Source of the DNA: Apodospora peruviana
Taxonomy: Eukaryota > Ascomycota > Sordariomycetes > Sordariales > Lasiosphaeriaceae
DNA: 64,000 bases
Assembly: GCA_033439685.1 (NCBI GenBank)
Contig: JAUEDM010000006.1
Location: 1,798,001-1,862,000, forward strand
Direction: 5' to 3'
The translations under genes were made by a program, and so were the position numbers. Positions 46,038 through 57,883 of this stretch are shown in pieces (the first letter of the stretch is position 1; each line of letters starts with the position of its first letter). Under the pieces are notes generated by a model, which was not told the DNA's origin, made no database searches, and was given only the letters and a program-made list of their open reading frames with translations.

Positions 46038-47170
46038 TTTCACTGATTCCCACTTCCTGTGTTTGGTAGTATATATATAATGCAGTTTGAATAATTGTGA
46101 TTCAAGTAGAAATCAATAAAAGAGGAAACACAGGAGAATTCTGTAACACCAAGGACGACCTTCTAGTGATACCTATATGCCTTTTTATGAATAGATGCCT
46201 ATATATACGTTTCCATCTCCGCTAGTATTCCGAGATGATTAGTGACCACGGGATGCATCAACCCCGCCTGGCCTGCTCGGGGCCGTCACCTCATCGTTGG
46301 GACCTTGAACGATATGGTGGGTTCGGGGTTGATTTGTAATGGGCGGGAAGCGAGCTTGGATGTGCAAAGCTTCCGTGGCAATGATGGGATTCGAGCCAGT
46401 TCTATTGAGCTGCACATCAACGAGCGTGCTCTGTAGGTGAATTGCAGTGTGTGTACGGATCCGTAACATTTATCATATCTTCTACTTTTCGGAGCAAGAA
46501 CACACATGTCCAGCTGGAAACTGGTACGAATACTCCAGCTCCTTATATTCTTCTCAACACCTATTTGATTGCAAGCATAAACCTACCTTAATCAAACTCT
46601 CCATTGGTATTAGCAAAGTGGAAGGGAGTAAACTCACAAATGTACGGATACAGCTGTTGGCCTTGACGAGAGGACCCTTTAGTGGGAGAAAAGTGAAGTC
46701 CAGCCCTGCCCTGGGAACCAAGCAAACTGCAGGGTTAGTTATATGGTCCGTGCCCACGCTGTAACTAACCCCTAAAACCCTGGTCACGTCTCGACTCTCA
46801 AAGTCGCGTCGTCCACTTCAAAGACATCAGATGCTCAGCAAATAACGTCGACCACATTCACCTTCACCGAAAAGTCAACACGCTTTATTATATACGCTTC
46901 AAAACTCCATTTTCCCCAAACGCTTCCATAATAAACAATTAGTGGCTTAATTTTTTCCAGGGGTGATTAATCGGCTTTTTCATTCACTGTCCTTCGCCTC
47001 ACTTTTCCTGGCTTGTCCACAAACAAGAACCATTTGATGAAGGTTGCTACGCTTTATACCACGGAACTCGATTTCTTACTTTACTTCATGAAAACCATTT
47101 GAGGTTCCCGGCTTTGGCTGCTCGGAAGGCAATTTCACACGAATAAGGCCCGCAAGTACAGGCATCAGAA
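46038..47170. promoter_or_regulatory. Divergent promoter region, SDR / C2H2 gene
   Basis: About 1.1 kb between two start codons. A TATATATA box near 46070-46079 serves the SDR gene. No ORF in the interval looks coding. Confidence 0.45.
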
Positions 47171-48598
47171 ATGCCTTACGATCCAGATCATGATCCAGAC
47201 CCATTCCGCGATCCGCTTGGATATGATGATGCGCCGACTCAGTATATACACCGCATCAGCAAACTATTTAGCAACACCAATGGAACGAGTAGAGGGCAGA
47301 CGGCCGGGAGAAGACCAGAAGAACTAAGCGAATCCGACGACCATGACGCCGAATTCTACGAGGATGCACGGTCCGAGTTGGGGGACGAGCCGGAAGAAAT
47401 GCACCTTGACATCCCCGAGAAGAGTGAGCTTCGTGAATCGATCGAGTCGCACGGTCTACGAGCAGGCTATGAACCGCGACCTTACAACTCCTTCACCCCC
47501 ATCACAAGGATACCTACAGCCGTGAAAGCCCCTCAGGTTGCTGTCGTTCTCAACTCTGCGCCGCGAAAGGAGGCCTACACGGTAATTTCGAATGATGAAT
47601 TGGAATATGAGGAGGAGGAGGGCGCCGAAGATTCCTTTGTCGTCACATCGGACCTCTTGCCTGGCTCAAAACGAAAACGTCTTGATGGCACCAGTATCAG
47701 GCCACCGTCGGTCCATTCCCCCAGTCAGCTCAAACGGCCGCTATTGCCTCTAGATTCGGTAACCTCGCTCAGTCCGCCCAAAAAACGCGGACGGCCGGTA
47801 GGCTGGAGACCCGGAAGTGGACCGTACTCGACCAGCAGACCAGGCGAAAAGCCGAAAAAGAAACCCCCCGGCGAGGCCAAGCGCCGCGGACGTCCTCCGC
47901 GGAACCCATCACCCACACCTCGTGAGATATATCTTGGGTCCAACCCCAAGTTTATCTCCTTCTTCTGCGAGTGGGAGAAATGTCCGGCCGAGCTCCACAA
48001 CCTCGAAACCCTCCGAAAGCACCTTCTAATTGTCCACGGAAGACCGACGCCAGCAGCATGTAAATGGAACAGATGCGCTCACCAGCAGCCACAACATCAC
48101 TTCTCGACCCAGGACGACTTCGTGTCGCACATCGATAAGTGCCACCTGGCCTCGTTCGCAAAGCTCGTGGGAGACGGTCCGTGCAACAACAGCGGGATAT
48201 TATCAGCTGCGGAAATAGCAGCCATGCGAGGCGACGCCGATCCGCTCCCGTCTTACCTTTTTGGCGGTCAGGATGGCAAGGAGCAGGTGACGCCCTCGAT
48301 CCGGGACCAGGAGCTCGAGAACGACGAGGACCGCAAGAAGCGGCGCATCCGATTGGAGCGAGTCATCGCCAAGCGCGACCGCAACGCACCGGAGGAACCG
48401 CAGTACACGCCGGAGCAGATGAGGGACATCCAGAAGACTCTCGCGGCTAAGAAGGCAAAGCAGAAGCGGCTTAGGGAGTACTACGAACGCCTTGGGGGTG
48501 ACCTGCGGTCTGTGCAAGGACAGGGTCAAGGACAGAATGGTGATGGGAAGAGTAGTACGACTGCTGCCATCTATGGGCCGGAATGGCGAGGTGTATAA
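47171..48598 (+). CDS. C2H2 zinc-finger protein with AT-hooks
   Basis: A single exon encodes 475 residues. The N-terminal 200 are acidic and disordered (MPYDPDHDPDPFRDPLGYDD). Two AT-hook cores follow: KKRGRPVGW at about 204 and KRRGRPPRNP at about 237. Next come two widely spaced C2H2 fingers, CEWEKC...LRKHLLIVH at about 266-290 and CKWNRC...FVSHIDKCH at about 297-325. The C-terminal region is highly charged and helical (KKRRIRLERVIAKRDRN, then a KKAKQKRLREYYERLGG coiled segment) and ends AIYGPEWRGV. AT-hooks plus fingers suggest a nuclear DNA-binding or chromatin factor. I do not know a characterised orthologue. The ATG at 47171 is the first of the frame and no intron is needed. Confidence 0.85.
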   Translation: MPYDPDHDPDPFRDPLGYDDAPTQYIHRISKLFSNTNGTSRGQTAGRRPEELSESDDHDAEFYEDARSELGDEPEEMHLDIPEKSELRESIESHGLRAGYEPRPYNSFTPITRIPTAVKAPQVAVVLNSAPRKEAYTVISNDELEYEEEEGAEDSFVVTSDLLPGSKRKRLDGTSIRPPSVHSPSQLKRPLLPLDSVTSLSPPKKRGRPVGWRPGSGPYSTSRPGEKPKKKPPGEAKRRGRPPRNPSPTPREIYLGSNPKFISFFCEWEKCPAELHNLETLRKHLLIVHGRPTPAACKWNRCAHQQPQHHFSTQDDFVSHIDKCHLASFAKLVGDGPCNNSGILSAAEIAAMRGDADPLPSYLFGGQDGKEQVTPSIRDQELENDEDRKKRRIRLERVIAKRDRNAPEEPQYTPEQMRDIQKTLAAKKAKQKRLREYYERLGGDLRSVQGQGQGQNGDGKSSTTAAIYGPEWRGV

Positions 48599-50877
48599 TA
48601 TGAGGGTGAAGAGAAAGAAATCAGGCAACAGCAGGGAGGTTTTGGTTTTTATTTTCTGGCTTGCCTACTGCGAATTGCATTGTATGATGATATCCCCTCT
48701 TTTTTTCGATCTTTTTTTTGGCATTGGGGAGCGAAAGGTTGGGGAAAAGCATTCAAGGGGCAAGAGAGGATTGGAGGAGAAAACAGCTTCTCTACTGACT
48801 TTCGATGGTGGACAGGCTGATGTTCATTAGTAGATGTGTCTAGCACATAGACAGCATGATAGAGTGCCTACCTATGTAGTTGGCATATAGCTCATGACAT
48901 TTGTTTATTGCTTACTTCTAGCCATGATACCCTATCAGATCATAGGCTTTGGGATCGACTTGATCGACCTGATCGGGATCGGTCTTTGTTCAAGATATCA
49001 TTGCCACAGCAGGACGGATAAAAGGGAAGTTTAAGCCAAATTGAGGAATTTTTAGTGACTCTAAAACAACTTACTGACCACATCTTGCAAACAACTGACT
49101 CGAGGTTGAGCCGGATGATAGTACTATCAATTTGTCAGCTGGCTGCCTTCAACTCCGTGATGATTGCGTGATTGCGCAAGCCCTTGGGCTGAGCCAGCTG
49201 ATAGAGAGCGACTTCTCATCATAAGTTGAAACGACCGGAAACCTCAGGTACCTGACATAATACGTCGGCCAGGGTTGTCCTGTCGTCTGCTCGATTACAG
49301 TCAAAGGAATAAAATACTTCTAACGGGTGGCTAAAAGGTGAAAAGAAGATAGCAACACTGTGTGTTTGTTCGGCCCGTCCATCCATTTTCGGCGGTTTAG
49401 GTGGCCCCCCGTCGGTCTCTTCGGCGTGCCCAAATAGGTTACCTACTGTGTGGTTATGTGTCCTCCCGCCCTCGTTCACGCTTTCACGATAACGTGCTTT
49501 TTAAATTTAGGATTGCACTAACAATGCCAGGCCCACGTGTGCGGATTGCGTGGGTTGAACCCGTCAATCCGTTTGCAGGGCAGGTCGTCCGGCGCTAATA
49601 AACACGTGTGCCTAGGTCAAGCAAAACTGTCCGCTCGGCGGCCGCGAGCGGTTGTTGTAATAAGTTGCATGTAATAAAGTTTATTTTTGCATGCACAGTC
49701 CGGTTGAGAGGATAACTTATTTCTCCCTCCGGTTCGTTGTTTAAACAATGTTTGATCAAGGGACATACATCGGCCGTACCTTACCAGCCTAGGCACGGAT
49801 TGTCCTTTAATGATAGACTTTCCTGCCCTTATTTAGGGTGAACCGGCCAGATGGGAAGGACATACCTACAGTCTGTATCAGGGCATGCTTATGAACCAGA
49901 ATCTTTATGATGGTGTAACTCTGCGATAGCACTGAGTATGTGAGATAGCACGGATAGGTGAGGTGGGCTGTGATAGTCTTGCCACTCCTAATGCCCGGCG
50001 TAAAGTGGTCTCAATACTCTTTATATCCGTTGTGATACGGATTACCTAAAACCACGCGCAGTCAGCCAGTAACAGCAAGCCATACCGGGAGGCCGAGTTC
50101 CCCGCCGGTCTACGGAATAGAAGTGCCTCCTTTTCGGGGAAGGCGCGAAGACGACAAAAAAGAGCCTGGAATTTCGGTCGTTGGCCCAGGGAAGAAAAAG
50201 AAAGGATTCACTACTTATATGGGCCAAGGCTTTGGTGGGACTGGAATGAATACCGAGCAGTGACGGGGGATGTTTGAGTGTTGTCGGCCGCTGATGGATG
50301 TATACAACATGGCATCCAATTGAGTGTTTTGTCATTCATATTGGGGCGCCTTCCAATGAACAAGTCAACTGCCCGTCGGTTTGGAAAGTGTTGAGTTTGT
50401 CAGTCCACCCCACCAGAGTTGAAGTGATACAGGCAGTGACAGGTCTGGATGGAATGGGAAACTGGAAGGCGCAGTTGGCCTGCACCGGAAAAAGCCGTGA
50501 CTCTGGTGAATCCCTGAAATGGGCCTAGAGTGCTTCAGGCTTCAGCGCCTGTGGAGCGCTTCACTGAGACTGCACTGGCTCCGGGGTTCAACCTGCGCTC
50601 TGCGGCCGTTCCGGGAGTGTAGTGGAGTGCGTGAATGCGTGAGTGCGTGCAGCAGCGCAAGCCCAGCCCACCCCCAGGCCAAGCCCACCCCCAGCGCCTT
50701 CGCCTCGCGGATCCTCAACTCCCCAAAAGTCCAAGACCCGTGGACCCCATCTTTTACGGGTTGCCCATCCCGATTCCCATCATCCACACCTCAACCCAGT
50801 CCACTCTTCCCGCCGTCTTCCGCACTACATCATGGCCCGGACTTCATGATCCGATCGACTCGACCACACCGAACACG
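48599..50877. other. Tandem intergenic upstream of the NRC-2-type kinase
   Basis: About 2.3 kb with no supported gene. It contains a TCAGGTACCTGA palindrome at about 49244-49255 and two CACGTG cores near 49535 and 49604. The last 250 bp are probably transcribed leader of the kinase mRNA and carry upstream ATGs. Confidence 0.5.
50832..50849 (+). promoter_or_regulatory. Minimal uORF in the kinase leader
   Basis: ATG GCC CGG ACT TCA TGA encodes five residues and ends 28 nt before the main kinase ATG. It matters only if the transcript starts upstream of 50832, which the sequence alone does not show. Confidence 0.4.
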
Positions 50878-50890
50878 ATGCCGTCCATAA
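50846..50890 (+). promoter_or_regulatory. Second uORF, overlapping the kinase start codon
   Basis: An ATG at 50846 opens a 14-residue frame that ends at 50890, 12 nt past the kinase ATG and in another frame. Ribosomes using it could not start at 50878. Confidence 0.35.
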
Positions 50891-52945
50891 AGAATGCGAA
50901 TGGCGATAGCCACTTCCCCCAGCGCATCAAGAACTTCTTCCGCATCAACTCGGCCAGCCGGGATCGAGACACCCACAGCGCCAGCCATGGCTCAGCCGCA
51001 TCCGCGACCTTGAGAGCCGAGAGCAAGACGCCCTTCCGCCAGTCGAGGTTTTTCAGCGTCGGCCGCCTTCGCAGCGCTACTGTCGCCAGCGAGGGCAATC
51101 CGCTCGATGAGTCCATGAGCCCGACCGCCCACGCCAATCCCTATTTCGCTCACCAGGGCCAGCCTGGCCTCCGCCATCACAACGAAGGCTCCGTCCCGCC
51201 CAGTCCTCCCGACACCCCCATCCTGAAGGTTGATGGGCCGAATAACAAGCCAGCCGTCAGTACCAAAGAGGAGCTCGCGAGGAAACTAAGAAGAGTGGCC
51301 AGTGCTCCCAATGCGCAGGGCTTGTTTTCCAAAGCAAAAGGGAGTGGGGAGCGGCCCGCGACGGCCGAGCTGAGCAAAGAACCGCTGGGTCAGAGCAAGG
51401 ATTCGAATACAATTGGTTTTGCCGAATCCAAGTACAATGGCGTCCCAAGCGATGGTCTCATCGTTCCCGACACCGATGGCCTGGGAGCACTCCCGTCGCC
51501 GAGCCGCTCGCCGCTCGCCTTCCGCCGGACGTACAGCTCCAACTCCATCAAAGTCCGCAATGTCGAGGTCGGCCCGCAGAGTTTTGACAAGATCAAGCTG
51601 ATAGGCAAGGGAGACGTGGGCAAGGTATACCTAGTTAAAGAAAAGAAGAGCGGGAGGTTATACGCAATGAAAGGTTTGGCTGCTCGCAAGCACTATCTGT
51701 CACCATTGCGAACCACTCGCTGACAAATCCGCAGTTTTGAGCAAAAAAGAGATGATCAAGCGCAACAAAATCAAGAGAGCGTTGGCGGAACAGGAAATTT
51801 TAGCCACGAGCAATCATCCGTTTATCGTCACACTCTACCACTCCTTCCAGTCCGAAGACTACCTATATCTCTGCATGGAGTACTGCAGCGGTGGCGAGTT
51901 CTTCAGGGCTTTGCAGACCCGGCCCGGCAAGTGCATACCGGAGGACGACGCTCGGTTTTATGCCGCCGAGGTGACTGCTGCGTTGGAGTATTTACATCTT
52001 ATGGGGTTCATTTATCGTGATCTCAAGCCAGAAAGTAGGTCGCCATGGACGAAGTTTTGGTTCTGCTGTGATCCGGTTGGCTGACGAACTCTTGTTCAGA
52101 TATCCTCCTTCACCAGTCTGGCCATATCATGCTCTCAGATTTTGATCTCTCAAAGCAGTCAGATCCGGGCGGAAAGCCTACCATGATCATAGGGAAGAAC
52201 GGTACTAGCACATCGTCGCTGCCGACCATCGATACCAAGTCATGTATTGCCAACTTCAGGACCAACTCCTTTGTGGGGACCGAGGAATACATTGCCCCCG
52301 AGGTGATTAAGGGCAGCGGGCATACCAGCGCGGTCGATTGGTGGACGTTGGGAATTTTGATCTACGAGATGTTGTATGGGACGACTCCGTTCAAGGGGAA
52401 AAATCGAAACGCGACATTCGCCAATATCCTCCGGGAAGATATCCCCTTCCCTGACCACGCAGGGGCACCTCAAATATCGAAGTAAGTTTTTGGTTTCGTC
52501 ACTCATCTAGTAAACCAGTCACTAACTCTCATGCCACAGTCTCTGCAAGTCACTGATCCGGAAACTCTTGATCAAAGACGAGAACCGCCGACTCGGGGCG
52601 CGCGCCGGCGCGTCCGACATCAAGAGTCACCCGTTCTTCCGGACGACGCAGTGGGCCTTGATCCGCCACATGAAGCCGCCCATTGTGCCGAACCAAGGGC
52701 GCGGGATTGACACGATCAACTTTAGGAATGTCAAGGAGAGCGAGAGCGTCGACATCAGCGGGTCGAGACCGATGGGTTTGAAAGGAGTACCGCTTGACAG
52801 CGGCCTGGCGACCCCCGGAGGGGAGGTGACGATAGATCCCTTTGAGGAGTTTAACAGCGTGACGCTACATCACGACGGCGATAACGACTACGGCTCTCCC
52901 GCCGAAAGTCAGCAGCACAATGATGCCAATGGATACGTGTCATAG
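50878..52945 (+). CDS. nrc-2: AGC protein kinase, NRC-2 / flippase-kinase (Fpk1) type
   Basis: Exons 50878-51673, 51735-52034, 52100-52481 and 52540-52945 join in frame to 627 residues. Residues 1-235 are Ser/Arg-rich and disordered (MPSIKNANGD, then FPQRIKNFFRINSASR). The kinase domain starts FDKIKLIGKGDVGKVYLV, with ATP-binding Lys in YAMKVL at about 265, HPFIVTLYHSFQ, the catalytic loop IYRDLKPENILL and DFDLSK at about 379. An insert of about 40 residues lies between DFDLSK and SFVGTEEYIAPEVI, as in NRC-2 and Fpk1. The DFD variant and the RDLKPEN loop are AGC-typical. Neurospora NRC-2 represses conidiation, and yeast Fpk1/2 activate plasma-membrane phospholipid flippases. The start at 50878 matches the family N-terminus. 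The same frame is open upstream to an ATG at 50635, which would add 81 Pro-rich residues and is judged less likely. Confidence 0.93.
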
Positions 52946-54065
52946 GGAGTTCATGGTAGGCAGCGTGTTGCTGCTACTGCTGACGTGGCTGGTGCTGTTG
53001 TTGCTACTGGGGAAGGAGAGCGGGGGTTGCTGGCAGATGGACAACAAGAAGGAGATTATGGAAAGAAGAAGCAGGTTGGCTGTACGAGGAGAAAATTGGG
53101 GAAAGCAGCGAACAAACGCCCTGTGTCCTCCTTTCACGGCTGCTGCTGGCTTTAGGAGTTAGGCCGTGTTCTAGCAACATTTGCTGGGGATAGTTGGTTC
53201 TGATGTCTGTAATGGGGCATGGCTTTTCAACTATCTCCGGTTGATGGGTTGTTGTTGCAGCATTTATTTTTTGGCTTTTTTTTTTTTTGAGTGAGGGGTG
53301 ATTGTTGCGCTTCGCCGGTCTGTCATCACGGCACAGCGTATTTGAAGATGAAGAAAGGCTCGAGTCGTTATTTCGCTTCCGAAACACACACTCTCTCTCT
53401 TGGCTGGGCATGACATTGAGCATTATCGTTATTTACGAGTCATATCATATTTTGTTGTTATTTGCTAGTTTACATGGTAGTTCAGTGACTTTGGCAGGTA
53501 GGTAGGGAGGGGCCTCATCGCAGCGGTATCTTATCTATAAAACAAGCTTTTACTTCAGTACAAGTGCCGTCCATCTTTCTTGATAAGATCCTTTCGCTGT
53601 CTGATTCTGGTGGTGATAACCCGTATAAGTGGTTGGCAAGCCAAGCTGCGAAAAGAAACATAGCACCTTGTTATCATTCAAGTTACCTTGCCAACCTTGG
53701 GATCCGTAAATCGCAGTGAATCAATCCATTATTTACATCGGTCGTTCATCCCGACCCCTATTTCTCGGACTCACAAGTTTGGGTTTAGGTGTATGCAAAT
53801 CAGGGGCTTGGGGAAAAAGGGGGTGGTCCACTCACTCCATCAAAGCTCCTTATCTTATCGGCTGCGCACAGCAGATCCCCCACCTTCTCCTCCAACCCTC
53901 CGCCGTCTACGTGCTTCACAGCAAGTATTCATACCTAACGAGCGCGACGCGTTTCGAATCGCCGCATACTTTGACATGGAAACGTCCTAGACGCGCACCG
54001 TTCTCCCCAATGCCGAAGAAGACATACACAAAAACAGCCGGATCAAAAAGACGTGTTCATACAAA
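52946..54065. other. Tandem intergenic, kinase to DAD3
   Basis: 1.1 kb with the kinase 3' flank, including a T-rich run near 53270-53290, and the DAD3 promoter. No supported gene. Confidence 0.5.
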
Positions 54066-54171
54066 ATGGACCACCATCCGATACCATCGGACACCCTCCT
54101 GGCCACATCACAGCAGCAGCCCGAGCTCTCACCCCTGGAACAGGATGTCTTGGAGGAGTACGAGCGGTTAG
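54010..54171 (+). promoter_or_regulatory. uORF overlapping the DAD3 start
   Basis: An ATG at 54010 in weak context (C at -3) opens 53 codons that run over the DAD3 ATG at 54066 in another frame. Its role depends on the unknown transcription start. Confidence 0.25.
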
Positions 54172-54456
54172 CTGAGAATATGAAAAAGGTCAGTCAGTCA
54201 GTCATTAACTACCCCGACAGTTAGGTAGCTGTTATGTTAAATGCTGATTGATGTAAGGATATAGCTTGCTTCCATTCTCGATAACCTCGCCAGCGCGCCA
54301 ACAACGGAAATCCTCGACGGACTGCGCGAGCTCGAGCGCAAGACCAGCTTGGTGTTTACGCTTCTCAAGGCGAGCGTGTATAGCATTGTGCTGCAGCAGG
54401 AGATTGATTGGGGCGGTGCTGGTGCCGGCGCGGGAGCTGGCGGGCAGGGGCAGTGA
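54066..54456 (+). CDS. DAD3: DASH/Dam1 complex subunit Dad3
   Basis: Exons 54066-54188 and 54265-54456 join (GTCAGT donor, ATATAG acceptor, phase 0) to 104 residues. The core LSPLEQDVLEEYERLAENMK, then KLASILDNLASAPTTEILDG and LRELERKTSLVFTLLKASVY is the Dad3 helical domain. It continues to SIVLQQEID and a Gly/Ala-rich tail unique to this copy. Dad3 is one of the ten small subunits of the fungal ring complex that couples kinetochores to spindle microtubules. The start has A at -3 (ACAAAATGG). The gene would be split in two fragments without the 76-nt intron. Confidence 0.94.
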
Positions 54457-55136
54457 AGTGAGGGCGGACGATGGCCCGTGGCCAGCCAGAATTGGAAAAT
54501 CATATCAATCACAAACACCATACGATAATAATATGGTACGGATAGGTTGAGGTTGATCGGTACCTGCCTACCCTATTACAGGCGCATCACAATGCGTGTG
54601 TATGTACGCACGCGTGCACGACGCGGCGGTTGGGGAGAGGACAAACAAATCAGCGAGCATACGTCCTACGGGAGCCGGTTTACCACCATTCTCACTTAGA
54701 TGAGCGGCAGTGTTGATCATTCAGAAGCCAACTCGACCCAAACATCAAGTTTGGTCACCGGGGGTCCGGTCCGCAGGAAAGGGAGTTAAAGGGGAAGAGA
54801 TTGCGGTTACGGATGACTTTCCGCGAGAAAACAACGACCAGTTTCAACTTCGAGACGAATGGAAAAGGAAAACAGTCGGGCAAGGGAGCCGAACAAGGAT
54901 AATGACCAGCCTGTCACTACCCACACATTAATGACTATTACGATATCAGGGTCGGAGTAAAAGGGAATTTAATTAAAGCTCTAAACCGAACCCGGCCCTG
55001 GTACTTGAGCAAATATACAATGGTGGCCCCCCTTTATTTTGTTTATATGCTACACAAATGATGTACATGATCTAGTCTCCGGCCCTCGCCTGATATTTTA
55101 CACAAGCAAAGGGGGGAAATAGAAGTATGTCTCTGA
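54457..55136. other. Convergent 3' flanks, DAD3 / uS5m
   Basis: 680 bp without a supported gene. A CGGTACCTGCC element lies at about 54559. Confidence 0.5.
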
Positions 55137-56655
55137 TTACAATACATTTCCACCATAGTACACCTTACGAACGTCGACAAACTTCTTGCCCCGCCCTATT
55201 GCGATCTCCTCCGGATCGGGCTGGTTCACTAGGGCGTTGAAGGCCGCCTTAACCGTGTTCATGGGGTTGCGGGAGCGGACGAACTTGGAGGCGAGGTCCT
55301 GGATGCCGGCCGCACGGCACATCTCGAAGATCTTGTGGGAGACGCGGAGGCCGAATCCTACCGAAGAAAAAAGACTGTCAGTATATGAAGCGTTACATGC
55401 TGAAAACCACAACCGAGACCGGAAAATATTTACCTGGTGGACGAGTATACAGTCGGACGACGGCGGCGCCAACCTTCTCCTCAACGTTACCAAAAATAGT
55501 CCGGTTCTCGTATCTCCTGATTGGCCTCATGTTGCGGACGGCCATGATCTTGGCCTGTTGCGTCGCTATCCCGTTGTCCGTGGACTTTGCCTCCCCGATA
55601 CCGAGCCAGCCGTTCCCGTTTCCGGCGATGCATAGGACCGAGTGGCTCGCAATTTTGCCCATGCGCGTCTGGTTGCTAACAAACCGGTGCACCAACACCT
55701 TATTTTGAAGATTTAGAATCTCCCTCACGCTCATGCCCGTTCGCTTCTTCAACTCCTGATAGACACCTGTGTCGTCGAGGCCGTGATCTTCTGGGTCAAC
55801 CGCCTGCTTGTACTTTCCGGCGACGCCGGGGACCTTGTGCGGGAGAGCGAGGGCGAGCGACGAGTTCCCGATCTGGTTCTTGTCGGTCATCGAAGACCGC
55901 TCCAGGATGTACTCGAGGAAGTCGGCGTCGGTCGGGCCATTGTGGCTTTCGGCCTCCACGTCTGCCGGCTTCTTGACCGCCTCAGCTTCTAGGTAGGCCA
56001 TGAAACTCGCTTGCGCCTTCTTCCGCACGTCGCCGGGCCATTGGCCTTCATTCTTGTTCCTCCACTCCTGGGGCGCGAAGTCTTGCAGCTTCTTTAGCGT
56101 GCCCGTCACATCGCCTTTCCTGAATTTGTCGGCCCAGTTAATCATGTCCTGGGTGAACTCGTCCAGATTCATGAACCGGGCATCTGGGTTGGGCGGTGGG
56201 TTCCGTTTAACCCGCTTGTCGACGACGGGGAGGTTATGGCTGAAGTCGTCAATGTAGGGCATGCGGTAGGGGTCGACTCGCAGGCGGCCTTGTATTGTCA
56301 AATCTTTGGCGTCGATGGCAGCCTCGCCGGCTTGGATGGCGGCAAGCTGCTCCTTCGAGTACACTTTTCGGAGCTCCGCTATCTCCGCTGGTGTATACCT
56401 GGGGAATGTTTCTTTTGTAAATTCGTTGACTTTCTCCTCGTTCATGAGGCCCATCTCGACGGCGCGCACATTTGTGAAGCGCGACCGCCTCCTAGCGGCG
56501 AGCTTGGCGGAGCTGTGGAATTGGTGACATGTTGTCGTCGGGGGGGCTGATCGGGAAGGTGCCGGAGCTGTGATTGTTGAGGCTGCTGTTGCTCCTGCGA
56601 CTGAAACCAGGCGCCGGAGGAAGAGGCTCCTGGCAGCCGGGCGTGCCACACTCAT
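55137..56655 (-). CDS. Mitochondrial ribosomal protein uS5m (Mrps5)
   Basis: Exons 56655-55434 and 55357-55137 join (GTAAAT donor, GGTAG acceptor, phase 1) to 480 residues. The N-terminus MSVARPAARSLFLRRLVSVA is Arg-rich and amphipathic, as expected for a mitochondrial targeting sequence. A fungal-specific mid region follows. The S5 RNA-binding domain is at about 315-385 (VLVHRFVSNQTRMGKIASHS, AGNGNGWLGIGEAKS, RNMRPIRRYENRTIFG). The S5 C-terminal fold is largely in exon 2 (GFGLRVSHKIFEMCRAAGIQ, then SRNPMNTVKAAFNAL). The product is a small-subunit mitoribosome protein acting in decoding fidelity. The only oddity is a GCCGTC hexanucleotide repeat just upstream of the start. Confidence 0.94.
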
Positions 56656-57883
56656 GGCTCTGGATAATGTGTCGTCTTGTCGGGACCCTAATGGCTAGGT
56701 AAACTCCTTCTCTGTGCCCGTCGCCGTCGCCGTCGCCGTCAGGTCCGTGTTTTCTGGAGCATGCGACACGACGGATCTCGCTGCTAGTCAATTTTATTTT
56801 GGGGAGGTCCGAGCTTCTGTTGACGAGCAGTTCCCGCCCCGCCGTCCCAAACTTTAATTGGTACCTAAGTTTTCAGGCCGATAATCTCTAATTCCAGAAT
56901 TGGAGATCCGAAGTCTATTGGAAAGTCATATGACCAACCATGTGACCTCAATTTAGATTCCGGTACAGATTAATCCGTACGGACCGGTTGTCGGTTTCAG
57001 TGGATTCTCGACCAATGGTTGAAGGTGCACAATTTCAAACCAATCAATGCTCGCTTACCTAAGACATCAGTCGATTTCTGTCGCAGGCCTGAAACAGGGC
57101 CCCCTGAGGAAGGTATTTTGGCCCCAACTGGGATTGAAGCAAATCCATCCCGACCTCCAAATACGGTTGTTTTCTAAAGGAAGCGGCCGAAAGGAACCGA
57201 TTCTTGCGTCGCTTCATCGGGTCTGGAAGATCCTCAAGCCTTTTAAACATGCTTCCAAGGCCCAGGCCGCCGTCATCTCACAGCCACAGCAAACAACATG
57301 GGCTAAAATGTGAAGTGTGCGATTCTTTTTGAGCTGTCCGTAGACATGGGGCGGTATATAAAACTTCGGGCTCGAAATGTGACGCCTGTGGTTTCAAAAC
57401 ATCCCCTTTTTGCCCCCCTTCACAAGTCACAGACACTACACACAAGAAAGCTCTCACAAAGGTAGCCGGTCACTACCACCCACGGTTTGTCTTTTTATCT
57501 CTTTTTATCTTCTTGCTCTTGCTGTGCGAACCACAACAATAGATGATTTTCCTTCCTGTCAATCTCTGATTTTTCTTCTTTCTTCAACACAGCCAGTAGC
57601 GCGGGCGAAGAAGTCACTTTGTTGTATTATCTTTCTGCAGGAAGGGGGTTATCGCCGAGCGAAACACCCGTCTGTCTGACCAGCATTATTCTCTTCTCTC
57701 TTCTCCTTTCGTGTGACAGGCCACCCAAATTCTCTCGCGAATTTAGCACCACCAAGTCCAACCGGAGTTACATAAGACCTGCTTGCTTGTCATTCCTCGT
57801 CGCGCTCGAGGCTGAACATTATATCCATCCATCCATCCATCCATACCTATAAACAAGACGAGACAGAATAAAAGACAAAAAAG
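56656..57883. promoter_or_regulatory. Divergent region, uS5m / membrane microprotein
   Basis: About 1.2 kb. A (GCCGTC)n tract lies at about 56716-56741 next to the uS5m start. A canonical TATATAAA box at 57355-57362 is followed by a long T/C-rich stretch and a TCCA microsatellite that form the likely leader of the 82-residue gene. Confidence 0.5.
57824..57844. repeat. (TCCA)5 microsatellite
   Basis: TCCA units are read directly in the presumed 5' leader, ending about 40 nt before the ATG at 57884. Confidence 0.9.

Noticed and set aside
50519..50890. 123-codon plus ORF overlapping the kinase start
   Set aside because: It is in a different frame from the kinase, with Pro/Arg-rich random content. 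Only its internal ATG is of interest as a uORF.
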